Notes: generated by a model from the letters alone, not told the origin. 64,000 nt of DNA from Sphingobacterium athyrii (GCF_003071065.1 NZ_QCXX01000007.1:248669-312668), one strand, 5' to 3'; positions 17,671-26,799 are shown, numbered from the stretch's first letter. A program made the numbers and translations.

Positions 17671-17696
17671 AAAAGCCCGCTACATAGCGGGCTTTT
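17671..17696 (-). terminator. Terminator of pnp
   Basis: AAAAGCCCGC and its complement form a 10-bp stem with loop TACATA; on the minus strand it is followed by eight T residues. It lies 23 bases past the pnp stop. Confidence 0.88.
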
Positions 17697-17719
17697 ATAT
17701 ATTAAGTTAAAGAACAAGC

Positions 17720-19906
17720 TTATTCCTGTCCGGCACCGGCTACTGGAGCTTCGCCATTTGGCTTATCTTGTTTTGGTTTATCTTCTTTTGGAGGACGAGG
17801 CAATAAAGCTTTACGGGAAAGTTTCATTTTACCTTGTTTGTCAATATCCAATAATTTAACCGTTACTTTATCACCTTCTTTGAAGATGCCATCCATTGTT
17901 TCAAGACGTTTCCAGTCAATTTCAGAGATGTGCAACAAACCATCTTTACCTGGCATAATTTCAACGAATGCACCAAATGGCATAATTGATTTTACTTTAC
18001 CTTCGTAAGTTTCACCAATTTCAGGTTTAGAAGCAATCGCTTTGATACGACCTACAGCATCGTCAATTGCAGCTTTATTATCCGCAAATACCTGTACGAC
18101 ACCTTTATTATCAACCTCTTCGATAGAAATCGTTGCACCGGTCTCACGTTGCATTTCTTGAATAATCTTACCACCAGGGCCGATTACAGCACCGATAAAT
18201 TCTTTATCGATCAACAATTGAACGATACGAGGCGCATGTGGTTTGTAATCTTCACGTGGAGCAGAAATGGTTTTCTTCATTTCACCTAAGATATGTAAAC
18301 GCGCTTCTTTCGCTTGGTCCAAAGCTTGTGTCAACACTTCCCATTTCAAACCATTGATTTTTAAGTCCATTTGACAAGCAACGATACCTTTCTCCGTACC
18401 AGTTACCTTAAAGTCCATATCACCTAAGTGATCTTCGTCCCCTAAGATATCCGATAAAATTGCATATTTACCAGTTTTCTCATCGGAGATTAATCCCATT
18501 GCGATACCCGATACAGGAGCTTTCAATTTCACACCAGCATCCAAAAGGGCCAATGTGCCGGCACATACAGTCGCCATTGAGGACGAACCATTGGATTCCA
18601 AAATATCGGAAACCACACGGATTGTATATGGATTTTCGTTATCTGCAGGAAGTACCTGTTTCAATGAACGCATCGCCAGGTTACCGTGACCAACTTCACG
18701 ACGACCAGGACCTCTGTTTGGTCTTACTTCACCTGTAGAAAACGCAGGGAAGTTATAGTGAAGGATAAATTTGTTATAACCGTTGATAAAAGCACCATCG
18801 ATCATTTGCTCATCGTCTTTAGCACCTAAAGTAACCGAAGTCAATGACTGTGTTTCACCACGTGTAAATACGGCAGAACCGTGTGCAGCAGGCAGATAAT
18901 CCACTTCAGACCAGATCGGGCGTACTGTACGTACGTCACGGCCATCTAAACGCATGCCTTCATCCAAAACTAGATTACGGACAGCATCATACTGAACATC
19001 GTGGAAATATTTTTTGAATAAGAATGCGGTATCATCATCCAATTCTTCTGGCATTGTCGCTCTGTATTCTTCCGCAATTTTTGCAAAGTTCTCAGAACGG
19101 TCATGTTTCGCTGAAGCTGATTTCGCAATTGCATATACTTTATCATAAGTAGCTGCGAAAATGGAAGCTCTCAATTCAAGGTTTTCAGGTTCGTGATTAT
19201 ACTCACGTTTCACTGTTTTACCGACCAAATTAGCCAATTCTACTTGTGCTGCAACTTGTTTTTTGATAGCCTCATGTGCAAAAGCGATCGCTTCAACCAT
19301 TTCAGCTTCTGAAATTTCTTTTGCTTCACCTTCCACCATACCAATATCCTGAGCCGAACCAGCAACGATAAATTCTAAAGTCGCATTTTCAAGTTCAGAT
19401 AATTTCGGATTGATGACCAATTGACCGTCGATTTTCGCTACGCGAACTTCTGAGATAGGCCCATTAAAAGGAATATCAGAAACCGCAATTGCAGCGGATG
19501 CTGCCAGACCTGCTAACGCATCAGGCATAATATCTTTATCCGCCGAAATCAAGCTGATGGCAACTTGTGTGTCTGCGTGATAGTTTTCAGGGAATAATGG
19601 ACGTAGTGCACGGTCTACCAAACGGGAAATTAATACTTCATAGTCTGATAATCTAGCCTCACGACGTAGGAAGCCACCCGGAATACGGCCAGTAGCCGCA
19701 TATTTCTCTTGATAATCTACCGAAAGCGGTAAAAAATCAACACCAGATTTAGCTTCTTTGGCAGAAACGACAGTTGCAAGCAACATCGTATCACCTTGTT
19801 TTAATACCACAGCACCATCAGCCTGTTTTGCCAATTTTCCTGTAGACAATTCGATCTGGGTGCCATTACCCATATCGATGGTTGTTTTAATTTCGTTGTA
19901 ATTCAT
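17720..19906 (-). CDS. pnp: Polyribonucleotide nucleotidyltransferase (PNPase)
   Basis: PNPase degrades RNA 3' to 5' using phosphate. The 728-residue protein has the family layout: two RNase PH domains separated by a helical domain, a KH domain (VIGPGGKIIQEMQRETGA, about residues 570-590) and an S1 domain (GETYEGKVKSIMPFGAFVEI, about 635-655). The second PH core contains FTRGETQSL and the downstream GDEDHLGDMDFKVTGT, which fit the catalytic region. The C-terminal tail is Lys/Pro-rich. It is a single gene with its own promoter and terminator. rpsO lies upstream on the same strand but about 760 bases away. Confidence 0.97.
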   Translation of the reverse strand: MNYNEIKTTIDMGNGTQIELSTGKLAKQADGAVVLKQGDTMLLATVVSAKEAKSGVDFLPLSVDYQEKYAATGRIPGGFLRREARLSDYEVLISRLVDRALRPLFPENYHADTQVAISLISADKDIMPDALAGLAASAAIAVSDIPFNGPISEVRVAKIDGQLVINPKLSELENATLEFIVAGSAQDIGMVEGEAKEISEAEMVEAIAFAHEAIKKQVAAQVELANLVGKTVKREYNHEPENLELRASIFAATYDKVYAIAKSASAKHDRSENFAKIAEEYRATMPEELDDDTAFLFKKYFHDVQYDAVRNLVLDEGMRLDGRDVRTVRPIWSEVDYLPAAHGSAVFTRGETQSLTSVTLGAKDDEQMIDGAFINGYNKFILHYNFPAFSTGEVRPNRGPGRREVGHGNLAMRSLKQVLPADNENPYTIRVVSDILESNGSSSMATVCAGTLALLDAGVKLKAPVSGIAMGLISDEKTGKYAILSDILGDEDHLGDMDFKVTGTEKGIVACQMDLKINGLKWEVLTQALDQAKEARLHILGEMKKTISAPREDYKPHAPRIVQLLIDKEFIGAVIGPGGKIIQEMQRETGATISIEEVDNKGVVQVFADNKAAIDDAVGRIKAIASKPEIGETYEGKVKSIMPFGAFVEIMPGKDGLLHISEIDWKRLETMDGIFKEGDKVTVKLLDIDKQGKMKLSRKALLPRPPKEDKPKQDKPNGEAPVAGAGQE

Positions 19907-19979
19907 TTAATCTTATTTTTGACACGCTTTTCATCTTGTTGGCAGCGGGCCTATATTTTAAATACGTTAGATTTCAGCA

Positions 19980-20012
19980 CAAAGGTAAATTAAAATATTA
20001 AGATTAATGCAA
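19980..20012 (-). promoter_or_regulatory. Promoter of pnp
   Basis: Minus-strand TACCTTTG (19980-19987) is a perfect TAnnTTTG -7 element, with TTG 22 bases upstream (20010-20012). The predicted leader is about 65 nucleotides. Confidence 0.7.
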
Positions 20013-20614
20013 TTAACATCAGGCTAAATAATCAAATACTAACACTTCGCTACATTTGTTTTCGAACCCATCCAATTTGCATATCGCTTACCTCCCGCCT
20101 GCGATTGCAGGTTTACTCGAATAGGTATTGAAACGTTGATCTTATAGGGGAATTTGCTTATCGTCTTTATTTATACCATTAATAGATTATGAACCTTGCA
20201 ATTTTCAAGGGACGTTGTTGTAAATAGCTTATGACCAAGTTCGCCCCACGGCCGCCCTGTTCCCGACTTGTAAAAAACATGCAGGCACAGTGAAAGCACC
20301 TTAGAAGGTGGACTCAACGTGGACTCACTGTGCACTTAATCTGCTTACAGGTCGAACTTGGTAATAACCAGGTATTAACTTGCTCCCTATTAAAGCACTC
20401 CGCCAGCCGAAGGCCGACACTAGACATCCCCAAGAAACCAGTTTACCGCTTTTCAACTTTAATTTTCTTTCATTACCATCTAATAGCTTCATTGCAGCTC
20501 TATCGTGTTTATCCTCAAGAAAGAAGCTTATCATCCCTTTCTCTTCATGCAGCAGCATACCTGCCTGGCGGCACTGTACACTTCTTACCTGCCGATTTGA
20601 TAACAGATAGCAAA
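20013..20614. other. Structured spacer between pnp and rpsO, no convincing gene
   Basis: This roughly 600-base stretch has open frames on both strands but none I recognise. On the minus strand, about 20325-20560 reads as a plausible coding-like peptide (containing MISFFLEDKHDRAAMKLLDG), yet its upstream part runs through the rpsO terminator and it has no promoter or start signal, so it may be a gene remnant. A short hairpin (CCTGC-GATT-GCAGG) is at 20098-20111, and a larger nested structure is at 20285-20333. Confidence 0.4.
20285..20333. repeat. Nested inverted repeat with internal direct repeat
   Basis: Outer arms GCACAGTGA (20285-20293) and TCACTGTGC (20325-20333) enclose an inner hairpin CACCTT-AG-AAGGTG (20297-20310). 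Two copies of GTGGACTCA lie at 20308-20316 and 20319-20327. No flanking gene explains it. Confidence 0.6.
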
Positions 20615-20640
20615 AAAGCCATCCAAAATTGGATGGCTTT
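20615..20640 (-). terminator. Terminator of rpsO
   Basis: AAAGCCATCCAA and its complement form a stem of up to 12 bp with a T-run on the minus strand. It lies 24 bases past the rpsO stop. Confidence 0.88.
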
Positions 20641-20664
20641 CTTAAAAAACCTTTGTACAAAAGC

Positions 20665-20943
20665 TTATTTGATGATATCACGTAGACCTAGACCTTTGAT
20701 GATCGCACGGTAACGGTTAATATCTTTTTTGTAAAGATAAGCCAATAATGAACGACGTTTACCTACCAACATTTGTAGGGCACGTTGTGTACCGAAATCT
20801 TTTCTGTTCTTTTTCAAATGCTCAGTTAAGTGAGCGATTCTCTTCGTGAATAAAGCAACTTGACCTTCTGTAGATCCAGTGTTAGTAGCTGATCCAGCAA
20901 ATTCTGCGAAGATCTCAGCTTTGTACTCTTTACTTAAATACAT
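20665..20943 (-). CDS. rpsO: 30S ribosomal protein S15
   Basis: The 92-residue protein has the S15 pattern: GSTEGQVALFTKRIAHLTEHLKKNRKDF followed by LVGKRRSLLAYLYKKD. S15 binds the central domain of 16S rRNA early in small-subunit assembly. It has its own consensus promoter and terminator and is not joined to pnp, unlike the rpsO-pnp operon of enterobacteria. Confidence 0.97.
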   Translation of the reverse strand: MYLSKEYKAEIFAEFAGSATNTGSTEGQVALFTKRIAHLTEHLKKNRKDFGTQRALQMLVGKRRSLLAYLYKKDINRYRAIIKGLGLRDIIK

Positions 20944-20987
20944 CTCTTGAATAATATTAAAGCGTTAAAAAATTTATTAATTGCGTG

Positions 20988-21018
20988 CAAAGGTAGCGTT
21001 TTTTTTGAGACGAACAAA
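20988..21018 (-). promoter_or_regulatory. Promoter of rpsO
   Basis: Minus-strand TACCTTTG (20988-20995) is a perfect -7 element, and TTTG (21015-21018) is exactly 19 bases upstream as the -33 element. This is the best promoter match in the window. Confidence 0.8.
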
Positions 21019-21044
21019 TTATGCTCATAACTTCTTCACTTCCA

Positions 21045-22259
21045 TTACACTTTGACATATATTTTCTTCTTGTCCAGCCAGTAGCAAATCACCCACATGA
21101 GTGTCAAAAAGCACAGCGAATAGACGAAAGAACCAACTTCTGGAATTCCAGGGACTTTGGCGCAAACATATTTATAAAACCAGGCAAAAGCGTCGGTATA
21201 TTTCTGTGTTCCGTCATCCTTCAATCCATCGGGGATCCGGAATAAACCGAGAAAACGGGGCAGGATTCCGCTCAACACAAAAATAAATAACGGATTTTTG
21301 CCGAATACATCAAAAAATTGAGTGAGTTTGTTTTTGACACCCTGCACCTCGATAAACCAAATCATACCACCAATTGTCATTGTCGCCAGTCCTGTTGTAT
21401 AGAGCACATAGGAACTCGTCCAGATTTTTTTATTGATCGGGAAGCCGAGCGCCCAGATCCAGGCCAGAACTAAAAGGATAAAACCAGTAACAAACATCCC
21501 GGCCAACAACTTAAAATGAGGTTCGTTTGAGGCAGGCACTTTAGACCATAACCAGTCCACCTGACCCTGTTTTTTTATGAATACACCGACCAGATAACCA
21601 AACACAACCTGTACGATCGCCGGTAGGGTACTCATCAATCCCTCCGGGTCGAACGGAACACCTTCGCCTTTATAAATATGCGGCAGACCTAGTATCGCAA
21701 TATCGTGCTTGGTACCAAACCACCCTTCTAAACTATAAGGATCAGCTCCCCCTGCCAGTGCACAGACAGCCCAATACAGCAATAAGATACCAGTGGAAAT
21801 CCAAATAATGGCCTTCTCTTTAAAATAATACGCTAATATAGATGCAAAACAATAAGCGATCGCAATACGTTGCAATACACCAAGGATACGAATGCCCCGG
21901 CTTGGATCATTGGGATCTACCCATTGTTTAAAAACCAGTTCCGCTCCTTCCCATTTTATAAAAGGCCACCAGTTAATAAAAAGTCCGATTGCAAAAATTA
22001 AGACCGTACGTTTAAGCACCTTCTTCCAGAAAACCGCGGGGCCAGCTTCCTGCAATCGAGGAATCACAAAGGACATGGCATTTCCTACTGCGAATAGAAA
22101 AAACGGAAAAACCAAGTCCGTCGGAGAACAGCCATGCCAGGCTGCATGTTTCAGCGGCGCGAACATATGCGCCCAAGTCCCCGGATTATTAACCATAATC
22201 ATCAGTGCCACAGTAGCCCCACGAAACACATCCAAGGAATAATAACGTTGTTTCATCAT
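21045..22259 (-). CDS. Membrane acyltransferase, DUF5009 / heparan-alpha-glucosaminide N-acetyltransferase-like
   Basis: A 404-residue polytopic protein with about ten hydrophobic segments. It begins with YYSLDVFRGATVALMIMVNNPGTW and then has HAAWHGCSPTDLVFPFFLF, the signature of COG4299/DUF5009 and the animal lysosomal HGSNAT enzyme, which acetylates terminal glucosamine across a membrane using acetyl-CoA. The bacterial members are uncharacterised, so acyl transfer to a sugar is inferred. It is divergent from the first ROK operon (244 bases between starts), suggesting shared sugar metabolism. A second ATG at 22256 is an equally good start. Confidence 0.85.
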   Translation of the reverse strand: MMKQRYYSLDVFRGATVALMIMVNNPGTWAHMFAPLKHAAWHGCSPTDLVFPFFLFAVGNAMSFVIPRLQEAGPAVFWKKVLKRTVLIFAIGLFINWWPFIKWEGAELVFKQWVDPNDPSRGIRILGVLQRIAIAYCFASILAYYFKEKAIIWISTGILLLYWAVCALAGGADPYSLEGWFGTKHDIAILGLPHIYKGEGVPFDPEGLMSTLPAIVQVVFGYLVGVFIKKQGQVDWLWSKVPASNEPHFKLLAGMFVTGFILLVLAWIWALGFPINKKIWTSSYVLYTTGLATMTIGGMIWFIEVQGVKNKLTQFFDVFGKNPLFIFVLSGILPRFLGLFRIPDGLKDDGTQKYTDAFAWFYKYVCAKVPGIPEVGSFVYSLCFLTLMWVICYWLDKKKIYVKV

Positions 22260-22404
22260 AAATTAAGTGATTAGCTAGTAAATATAGGTATTAACGAATT
22301 CATTTTTATGCATAATATTTATAATAATGGCACAAACAGGAATAAAGCGAGTCGAATTGTTACAAATACCAAAACATTCGCCTTAATATTTTGATGAAAC
22401 AGAC

Positions 22405-22428
22405 ACTTTTTAAAATATTTTAAAAAGT
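22405..22428. promoter_or_regulatory. Perfect 24-bp palindrome upstream of the first ROK gene (putative operator)
   Basis: Each half is ACTTTTTAAAAT or its exact complement. It ends two bases before the -33 element of the promoter at 22431-22462. A similar dyad occupies the same place before the second ROK gene, so it is a likely binding site for a dimeric regulator, plausibly the ROK protein itself. Confidence 0.6.
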
Positions 22429-22430
22429 AT

Positions 22431-22462
22431 TTTGAACTTACATTTTTTTTAACATATCTTTA
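22431..22462 (+). promoter_or_regulatory. Promoter of the first ROK-SusC-SusD operon
   Basis: TTTG (22431-22434) and TATCTTTA (22455-22462) are separated by 20 bases and match the Bacteroidota -33/-7 pattern with one mismatch in the last base of -7. The block continuing from the palindrome, TTTAAAAAG-N-ATTT-N-GAACTTA, is shared with the second operon. Confidence 0.6.
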
Positions 22463-22503
22463 ACAAAAGTTTAACCAGCTTTTATGAAGCATTTCAAATA
22501 CCA

Positions 22504-23670
22504 ATGGAAAAAGAAATACTAAAAAACCTCTATTTTGATACAGCCCTCTCTATAGCAGAGTTGGTAAAAAAGCTTTCGAAAAGTACACCTTCTATTACAA
22601 AGGTTATCAATCGTCTATTGGAGGAAAAGATTATCATTGAATGTGGATTTGCCGAATCTACTGGCGGAAGACGCCCTATACAATTTGCACTTAATCCTTC
22701 TTTAGATTTCTATATTTTAACTATTTCCGCTGACCAGTATTTTTCTACATTTTCATTAACGGATTTAGGCCAAAATACAATTGTTGAGCATAGAGATGTT
22801 CCATTGGAATTACAATTAGCGAATTCATTCGATTTACTTCTATCGGAAATCGAAAGAATCTTAACCTCCTCTGCCATAGCCCTTGATAGGCTTATTGGGA
22901 TTGGTCTCAGCATGCCCGGTTTTGTGAATTCGGAACTTGGTGTCAACGAGTCATACCCCGTCACTCACCCACTCTATAAGATCAAAAGCAAAATAGAGAA
23001 AAAGTACAAAATCGCTACAGTAATCGAAAACGATTCGCGTTGCATAGCGCTTGCGGAAAAGGAATTTGGCTTGGCAAAAAATATTGAGCATTCTTTGATC
23101 ATCAATCTAAACTGGGGTGTTGGACTCGGAATTATCATCAATGGCATCGTATTCAAAGGAGAATCGGGATTTGCTGGAGAATTTAGTCATATTCCACTTT
23201 CTGATAACAATACGCTGTGCTCTTGTGGCAAACGAGGTTGTTTAGAGGTGGAGGCCTCGCTAAATGCAGCTATCAAAAACACAGAAAACGATATCGCAAA
23301 AAATGAATATTCAATCTATAGTACCTTTGTTAACAGCAATTTAAACAAAATTGACGCTTTAATTGAAGCATCTAATGTGGGAGATCAAATTGCCATAAAC
23401 AATCTTGGAAAGATAGGTTATATGCTGGGCAAGGGAATCTCAACGCTGATTCACATCTTAAATCCCAAACAAATTATAGTCAGTGGAAGAGGTGCCGAAT
23501 TAGGCCGCATATTGAATCCGCAGATTCAGATCGCAATCAACGAGTTTTGCATACCTGAAATCGCAAAGACCACACAAATTCAGATGTCTAAATTAAACAA
23601 ACATGCTCAAGTAAAGGGTACTGCTGCTATCGTCGCAGAAAACCATATCGACAGGATCCTAACTAAATAA
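22504..23670 (+). CDS. ROK-family transcriptional regulator (NagC/Mlc-like), copy 1
   Basis: The 388-residue protein has an N-terminal winged helix (SIAELVKKLSKSTPSITKVINRLLEE) and a ROK domain. Typical ROK features are GIGLSMPGFVNSE, VIENDSRCIALAEKEFG, and the zinc site CSCGKRGCLEVEAS at about residues 239-250. The kinase phosphate-loop motif DxGxT is absent: the matching strand reads ILTISADQYFSTF. That points to a sugar-sensing regulator without kinase activity. It is followed by SusC 25 bases later and so probably regulates its own transport operon. An out-of-frame ATGAAG mini-ORF (22484-22522) overlaps the start. A close paralogue lies at 29075-30235. Confidence 0.92.
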   Translation: MEKEILKNLYFDTALSIAELVKKLSKSTPSITKVINRLLEEKIIIECGFAESTGGRRPIQFALNPSLDFYILTISADQYFSTFSLTDLGQNTIVEHRDVPLELQLANSFDLLLSEIERILTSSAIALDRLIGIGLSMPGFVNSELGVNESYPVTHPLYKIKSKIEKKYKIATVIENDSRCIALAEKEFGLAKNIEHSLIINLNWGVGLGIIINGIVFKGESGFAGEFSHIPLSDNNTLCSCGKRGCLEVEASLNAAIKNTENDIAKNEYSIYSTFVNSNLNKIDALIEASNVGDQIAINNLGKIGYMLGKGISTLIHILNPKQIIVSGRGAELGRILNPQIQIAINEFCIPEIAKTTQIQMSKLNKHAQVKGTAAIVAENHIDRILTK

Positions 23671-23695
23671 TTATTAACAAATTAAACACTAAACA

Positions 23696-26600
23696 ATGAG
23701 TCTATTCTACAAAAAAACAGCTGGATTAGCGTTGTGCACACTCTTCAGTGCTACTTCGCTTTTTGCACAGCAAGGCATTTCTGGAACAGTTTCAGATGCC
23801 AAGGGACCATTATCGGGAGCTACGATCTCTGTAAAAGGGGCAACTCGAGCAACCCAATCAGGAGCAGATGGAAAATTTAACATTCAAGCTGCCCAAGGTG
23901 AGACCATACGTATCTCTTTGGTGGGTTATAAGCCGCAAGAAATTGTGGTTGGCACAACTAAAACGATTAATGTTGCATTAACAAATGACGAATCTACTTT
24001 AGGTGAAGTTGTGGTGACTGCAATGGGAATAAAAAGAGAAAAGAAAACATTGGGTTATTCTTTTCAAGATGTCAAAGGGGATCAATTAGTTGATGCAAAA
24101 GAAAATAATATTGCCAATGGATTAGCAGGAAAAGTTTCTGGTCTTCAGGTAATTAAAGGATCCGCTGGTCCGGCGTCATCCACAAAAATAACGCTGAGAG
24201 GAAATAATTCGTTGACAGGAGATAACCAACCTCTCATTATAGTTGATGGTGTGCCATTAAATAATTTCCTTGGTGCTACTAATGGTATTGGACAGACAAA
24301 TAATGACATGTGGAACCCTGGAACTGATATGGGAGGGGGATTAGGAGATATCAATCCAGAGGACATTGAGAGTATGTCTGTACTTAAGGGAGGAGCAGCC
24401 TCAGCACTCTACGGCTCACGAGCAGGTAATGGTGCTATTATTATCACAACAAAGTCTGGAAAAGCTCAAAAGGGCGCAGGTATATCTTACTCCTCTACAC
24501 TAGGATTGGAGACCTTATTTATGACTCCAAGACTTCAAAGTACCTATGGACAAGGGAAAGACGGTGTCGGTAACCCTACAAGCACAGAAAATTGGGGTGA
24601 AAGACTAAGTGGCCAGGCTTATGACAACATTGGTAATTTTTTCAAAACAGGTGTCAATCACACACAAAATCTAACTTTCCAACAACAATTTAATAAAACC
24701 AATATTTATACTTCGGCTACCTATTTAAACGATCAAAGTAAAATCCCTGGATCTTCCCTAGAACGTCTCAACTTAATGACCAAAGTTAATACATCGTTTG
24801 GTCCTGATGACCGTTGGACAACGGACGTAAAAGTACAATACATGAATACCAATGCAAAAAACAGACCAACTTCAGGAGATAATACATCGAATATGTATAG
24901 TACTTTGTTTACGATGCCGCGTTCAATAAATATCTTAGATTTCAAGAACCCTGTAGATGCACAAGGCAATATGAATTGGTATGGAACAACAAATTCTATT
25001 AATCCTTATTGGCTTGCAAAGTATAAATTAAACCAAGACATTCGTGATCGTTTCTTAATGAATGGAAGCATTCAATACAAGTTTAATAATTGGTTAAATG
25101 CCGAAGCAAGATTAGGAAGAGATCAATATACAACGAACTATGAAAATAAAACATACGCTGGAAGCCCAATAAGCACAACAGGACAATATGGTCTAGGTAA
25201 AAACACGTTTTTTGAGAACAACTTTACATTGGCTTTAAATGCTAAAAAAGATAATTTAGCTGGCAAATGGGGCGGCGCATTATCATTATTTGGGCAAATA
25301 ATGAAACAAAAATCAACGGGATTAGATGCAAATGCCGGCAATTTGGAAGTTCCGAATCTATTTTATATCCAAAACAGCATTTCAAATCCAGTTGTAAACC
25401 AATCGTTAGCGACTAAACAGATCAACTCCCTATATGCCAGCGGAGAAATAAACTACGATAATTATTGGTTTATTAATTTTACTGGTAGAAATGATTGGTC
25501 TTCTACATTAGGAACTAACAACAGGTCATTTTTTTACCCATCCGTCAGTACTTCATTAGTCATTTCGGACATGGTCACCAAAAATGGAGGACAGCTACCT
25601 TCTTGGCTAAGTTTTGCTAAAATAAGGGGATCCTATGCGCAAGTAGGTAACGATTTGAGTTCATTCCAACTATACAATGTATTTAATATTGGAAAAGATC
25701 CAAATGGCAACACCACTGCGGGGATGCCTAAAGTTAAATTTAATCCAAATATTTTAAGTGAATTGATTAAAACACTGGAATTTGGTTTTGATGCTCGATT
25801 CTTTCAAAGTAGAATGGGGATTGATTTCGCTTGGTACAAAAACAACGCGACCAACCAGATTATTGATATCCCTGCTGATCCTTTTAGCGGTTATGAATTT
25901 GAAAAAATCAATGCTGGAAACATTCAAAACTCAGGTATAGAAGTTGTTTTAGACGGTCGTATATTTGACAATAGAGAGGGATTCAGTTGGACATCGAGTG
26001 TTAACTTTTCCAATAATAGAAATAAAATTATTGATCTAAGTGCAGCAAGTGATATTTACCCATTAGGATCCTATGATAATGTTGCTATCCGAGCTGTAAA
26101 AGGAAGTTTATACGGCGACATTTACGGCACAAAATTTCTTCGTGTTGAGGATGCCAACAGCGAATACAATGGTCAGCTAATTTTGAATGGCAATGGTCTA
26201 CCACAATCCAATGGTCAAATGGTCAAATTAGGAAACCAAGCACCAAAGGCACTAGTAGGATGGACAAACAGCTTCGCCTATAAAAACTTTGGTTTGAGTT
26301 TTTTAATTGATGGAAGATTTGGCGGCGAGTTCTATTCGGGAACAAACCTGAACTTACAAGTAAATGGTAGTGCTGCAGTGACCGCTCCTAATGGACAACG
26401 TGATAAGCTTTTGGTCGACGGCGTTGTTGCTTCAGGAAATGGCTATGCAAAAAATACAGTGGAAACAACTCAGCAGTTATACTGGAATCAAGTGGGTACG
26501 ACTTCTGGAAACTTCGGTATCGGCGAAGCTAACGTATATGACGCAACCAATATTAGACTAAGAAACCTAAGCTTAAGTTACAATTTCCCGAGCACAATAC

Positions 26601-26788
26601 TCAAAAATAGTATTATACAACGTGCAAAAATTAGCGTGACAGCAAATAATGTCTGGATGATAAAAAGCCATGCAAATGGGGTTGATCCAGAATCTGTTTT
26701 TGCAATTAATTCAAATGCGACAGGTTTTGAAAATTTCTCTACACCAACTTCAAGATCATTTTTCTTTAACGTAACATTAGGATTTTAA
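23696..26788 (+). CDS. SusC/RagA-family TonB-dependent outer-membrane transporter, copy 1
   Basis: The 1030-residue protein has a signal peptide ending at LFAQQ, a carboxypeptidase-regulatory-like domain (about residues 27-100, GISGTVSDAKGPLSGATISV), a plug domain (ITLRGNNSLTGDNQPLIIVDGVP, then SVLKGGAASALYGSRAGNGAII) and a beta-barrel ending in phenylalanine. SusC proteins import glycans or peptides through a SusD-capped channel. SusD follows after 11 bases. The first 100 residues are nearly the same as in the second SusC of this region, while the barrels differ, so the two probably carry different ligands. Confidence 0.95.
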   Translation: MSLFYKKTAGLALCTLFSATSLFAQQGISGTVSDAKGPLSGATISVKGATRATQSGADGKFNIQAAQGETIRISLVGYKPQEIVVGTTKTINVALTNDESTLGEVVVTAMGIKREKKTLGYSFQDVKGDQLVDAKENNIANGLAGKVSGLQVIKGSAGPASSTKITLRGNNSLTGDNQPLIIVDGVPLNNFLGATNGIGQTNNDMWNPGTDMGGGLGDINPEDIESMSVLKGGAASALYGSRAGNGAIIITTKSGKAQKGAGISYSSTLGLETLFMTPRLQSTYGQGKDGVGNPTSTENWGERLSGQAYDNIGNFFKTGVNHTQNLTFQQQFNKTNIYTSATYLNDQSKIPGSSLERLNLMTKVNTSFGPDDRWTTDVKVQYMNTNAKNRPTSGDNTSNMYSTLFTMPRSINILDFKNPVDAQGNMNWYGTTNSINPYWLAKYKLNQDIRDRFLMNGSIQYKFNNWLNAEARLGRDQYTTNYENKTYAGSPISTTGQYGLGKNTFFENNFTLALNAKKDNLAGKWGGALSLFGQIMKQKSTGLDANAGNLEVPNLFYIQNSISNPVVNQSLATKQINSLYASGEINYDNYWFINFTGRNDWSSTLGTNNRSFFYPSVSTSLVISDMVTKNGGQLPSWLSFAKIRGSYAQVGNDLSSFQLYNVFNIGKDPNGNTTAGMPKVKFNPNILSELIKTLEFGFDARFFQSRMGIDFAWYKNNATNQIIDIPADPFSGYEFEKINAGNIQNSGIEVVLDGRIFDNREGFSWTSSVNFSNNRNKIIDLSAASDIYPLGSYDNVAIRAVKGSLYGDIYGTKFLRVEDANSEYNGQLILNGNGLPQSNGQMVKLGNQAPKALVGWTNSFAYKNFGLSFLIDGRFGGEFYSGTNLNLQVNGSAAVTAPNGQRDKLLVDGVVASGNGYAKNTVETTQQLYWNQVGTTSGNFGIGEANVYDATNIRLRNLSLSYNFPSTILKNSIIQRAKISVTANNVWMIKSHANGVDPESVFAINSNATGFENFSTPTSRSFFFNVTLGF

Positions 26789-26799
26789 ACAATAAAAAA

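Noticed and set aside
18460..18738. 92-codon plus-strand ORF in pnp
   Set aside because: It is antisense to the conserved PNPase core and its composition is typical of a shadow frame.
20325..20681. 118-codon minus-strand ORF as a full gene downstream of rpsO
   Set aside because: Its start lies inside rpsO and it passes through the rpsO terminator. The middle may be a remnant, so I describe it only as part of the spacer.
20330..20713. 127-codon plus-strand ORF between pnp and rpsO
   Set aside because: It runs antisense through the rpsO terminator and the end of rpsO, and no recognisable domain is present.
22405..22428. Palindrome as a terminator of an upstream gene
   Set aside because: The nearest gene upstream is divergent, so nothing transcribes into it from the left. 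It directly abuts a promoter, and the same arrangement recurs at the second ROK operon.
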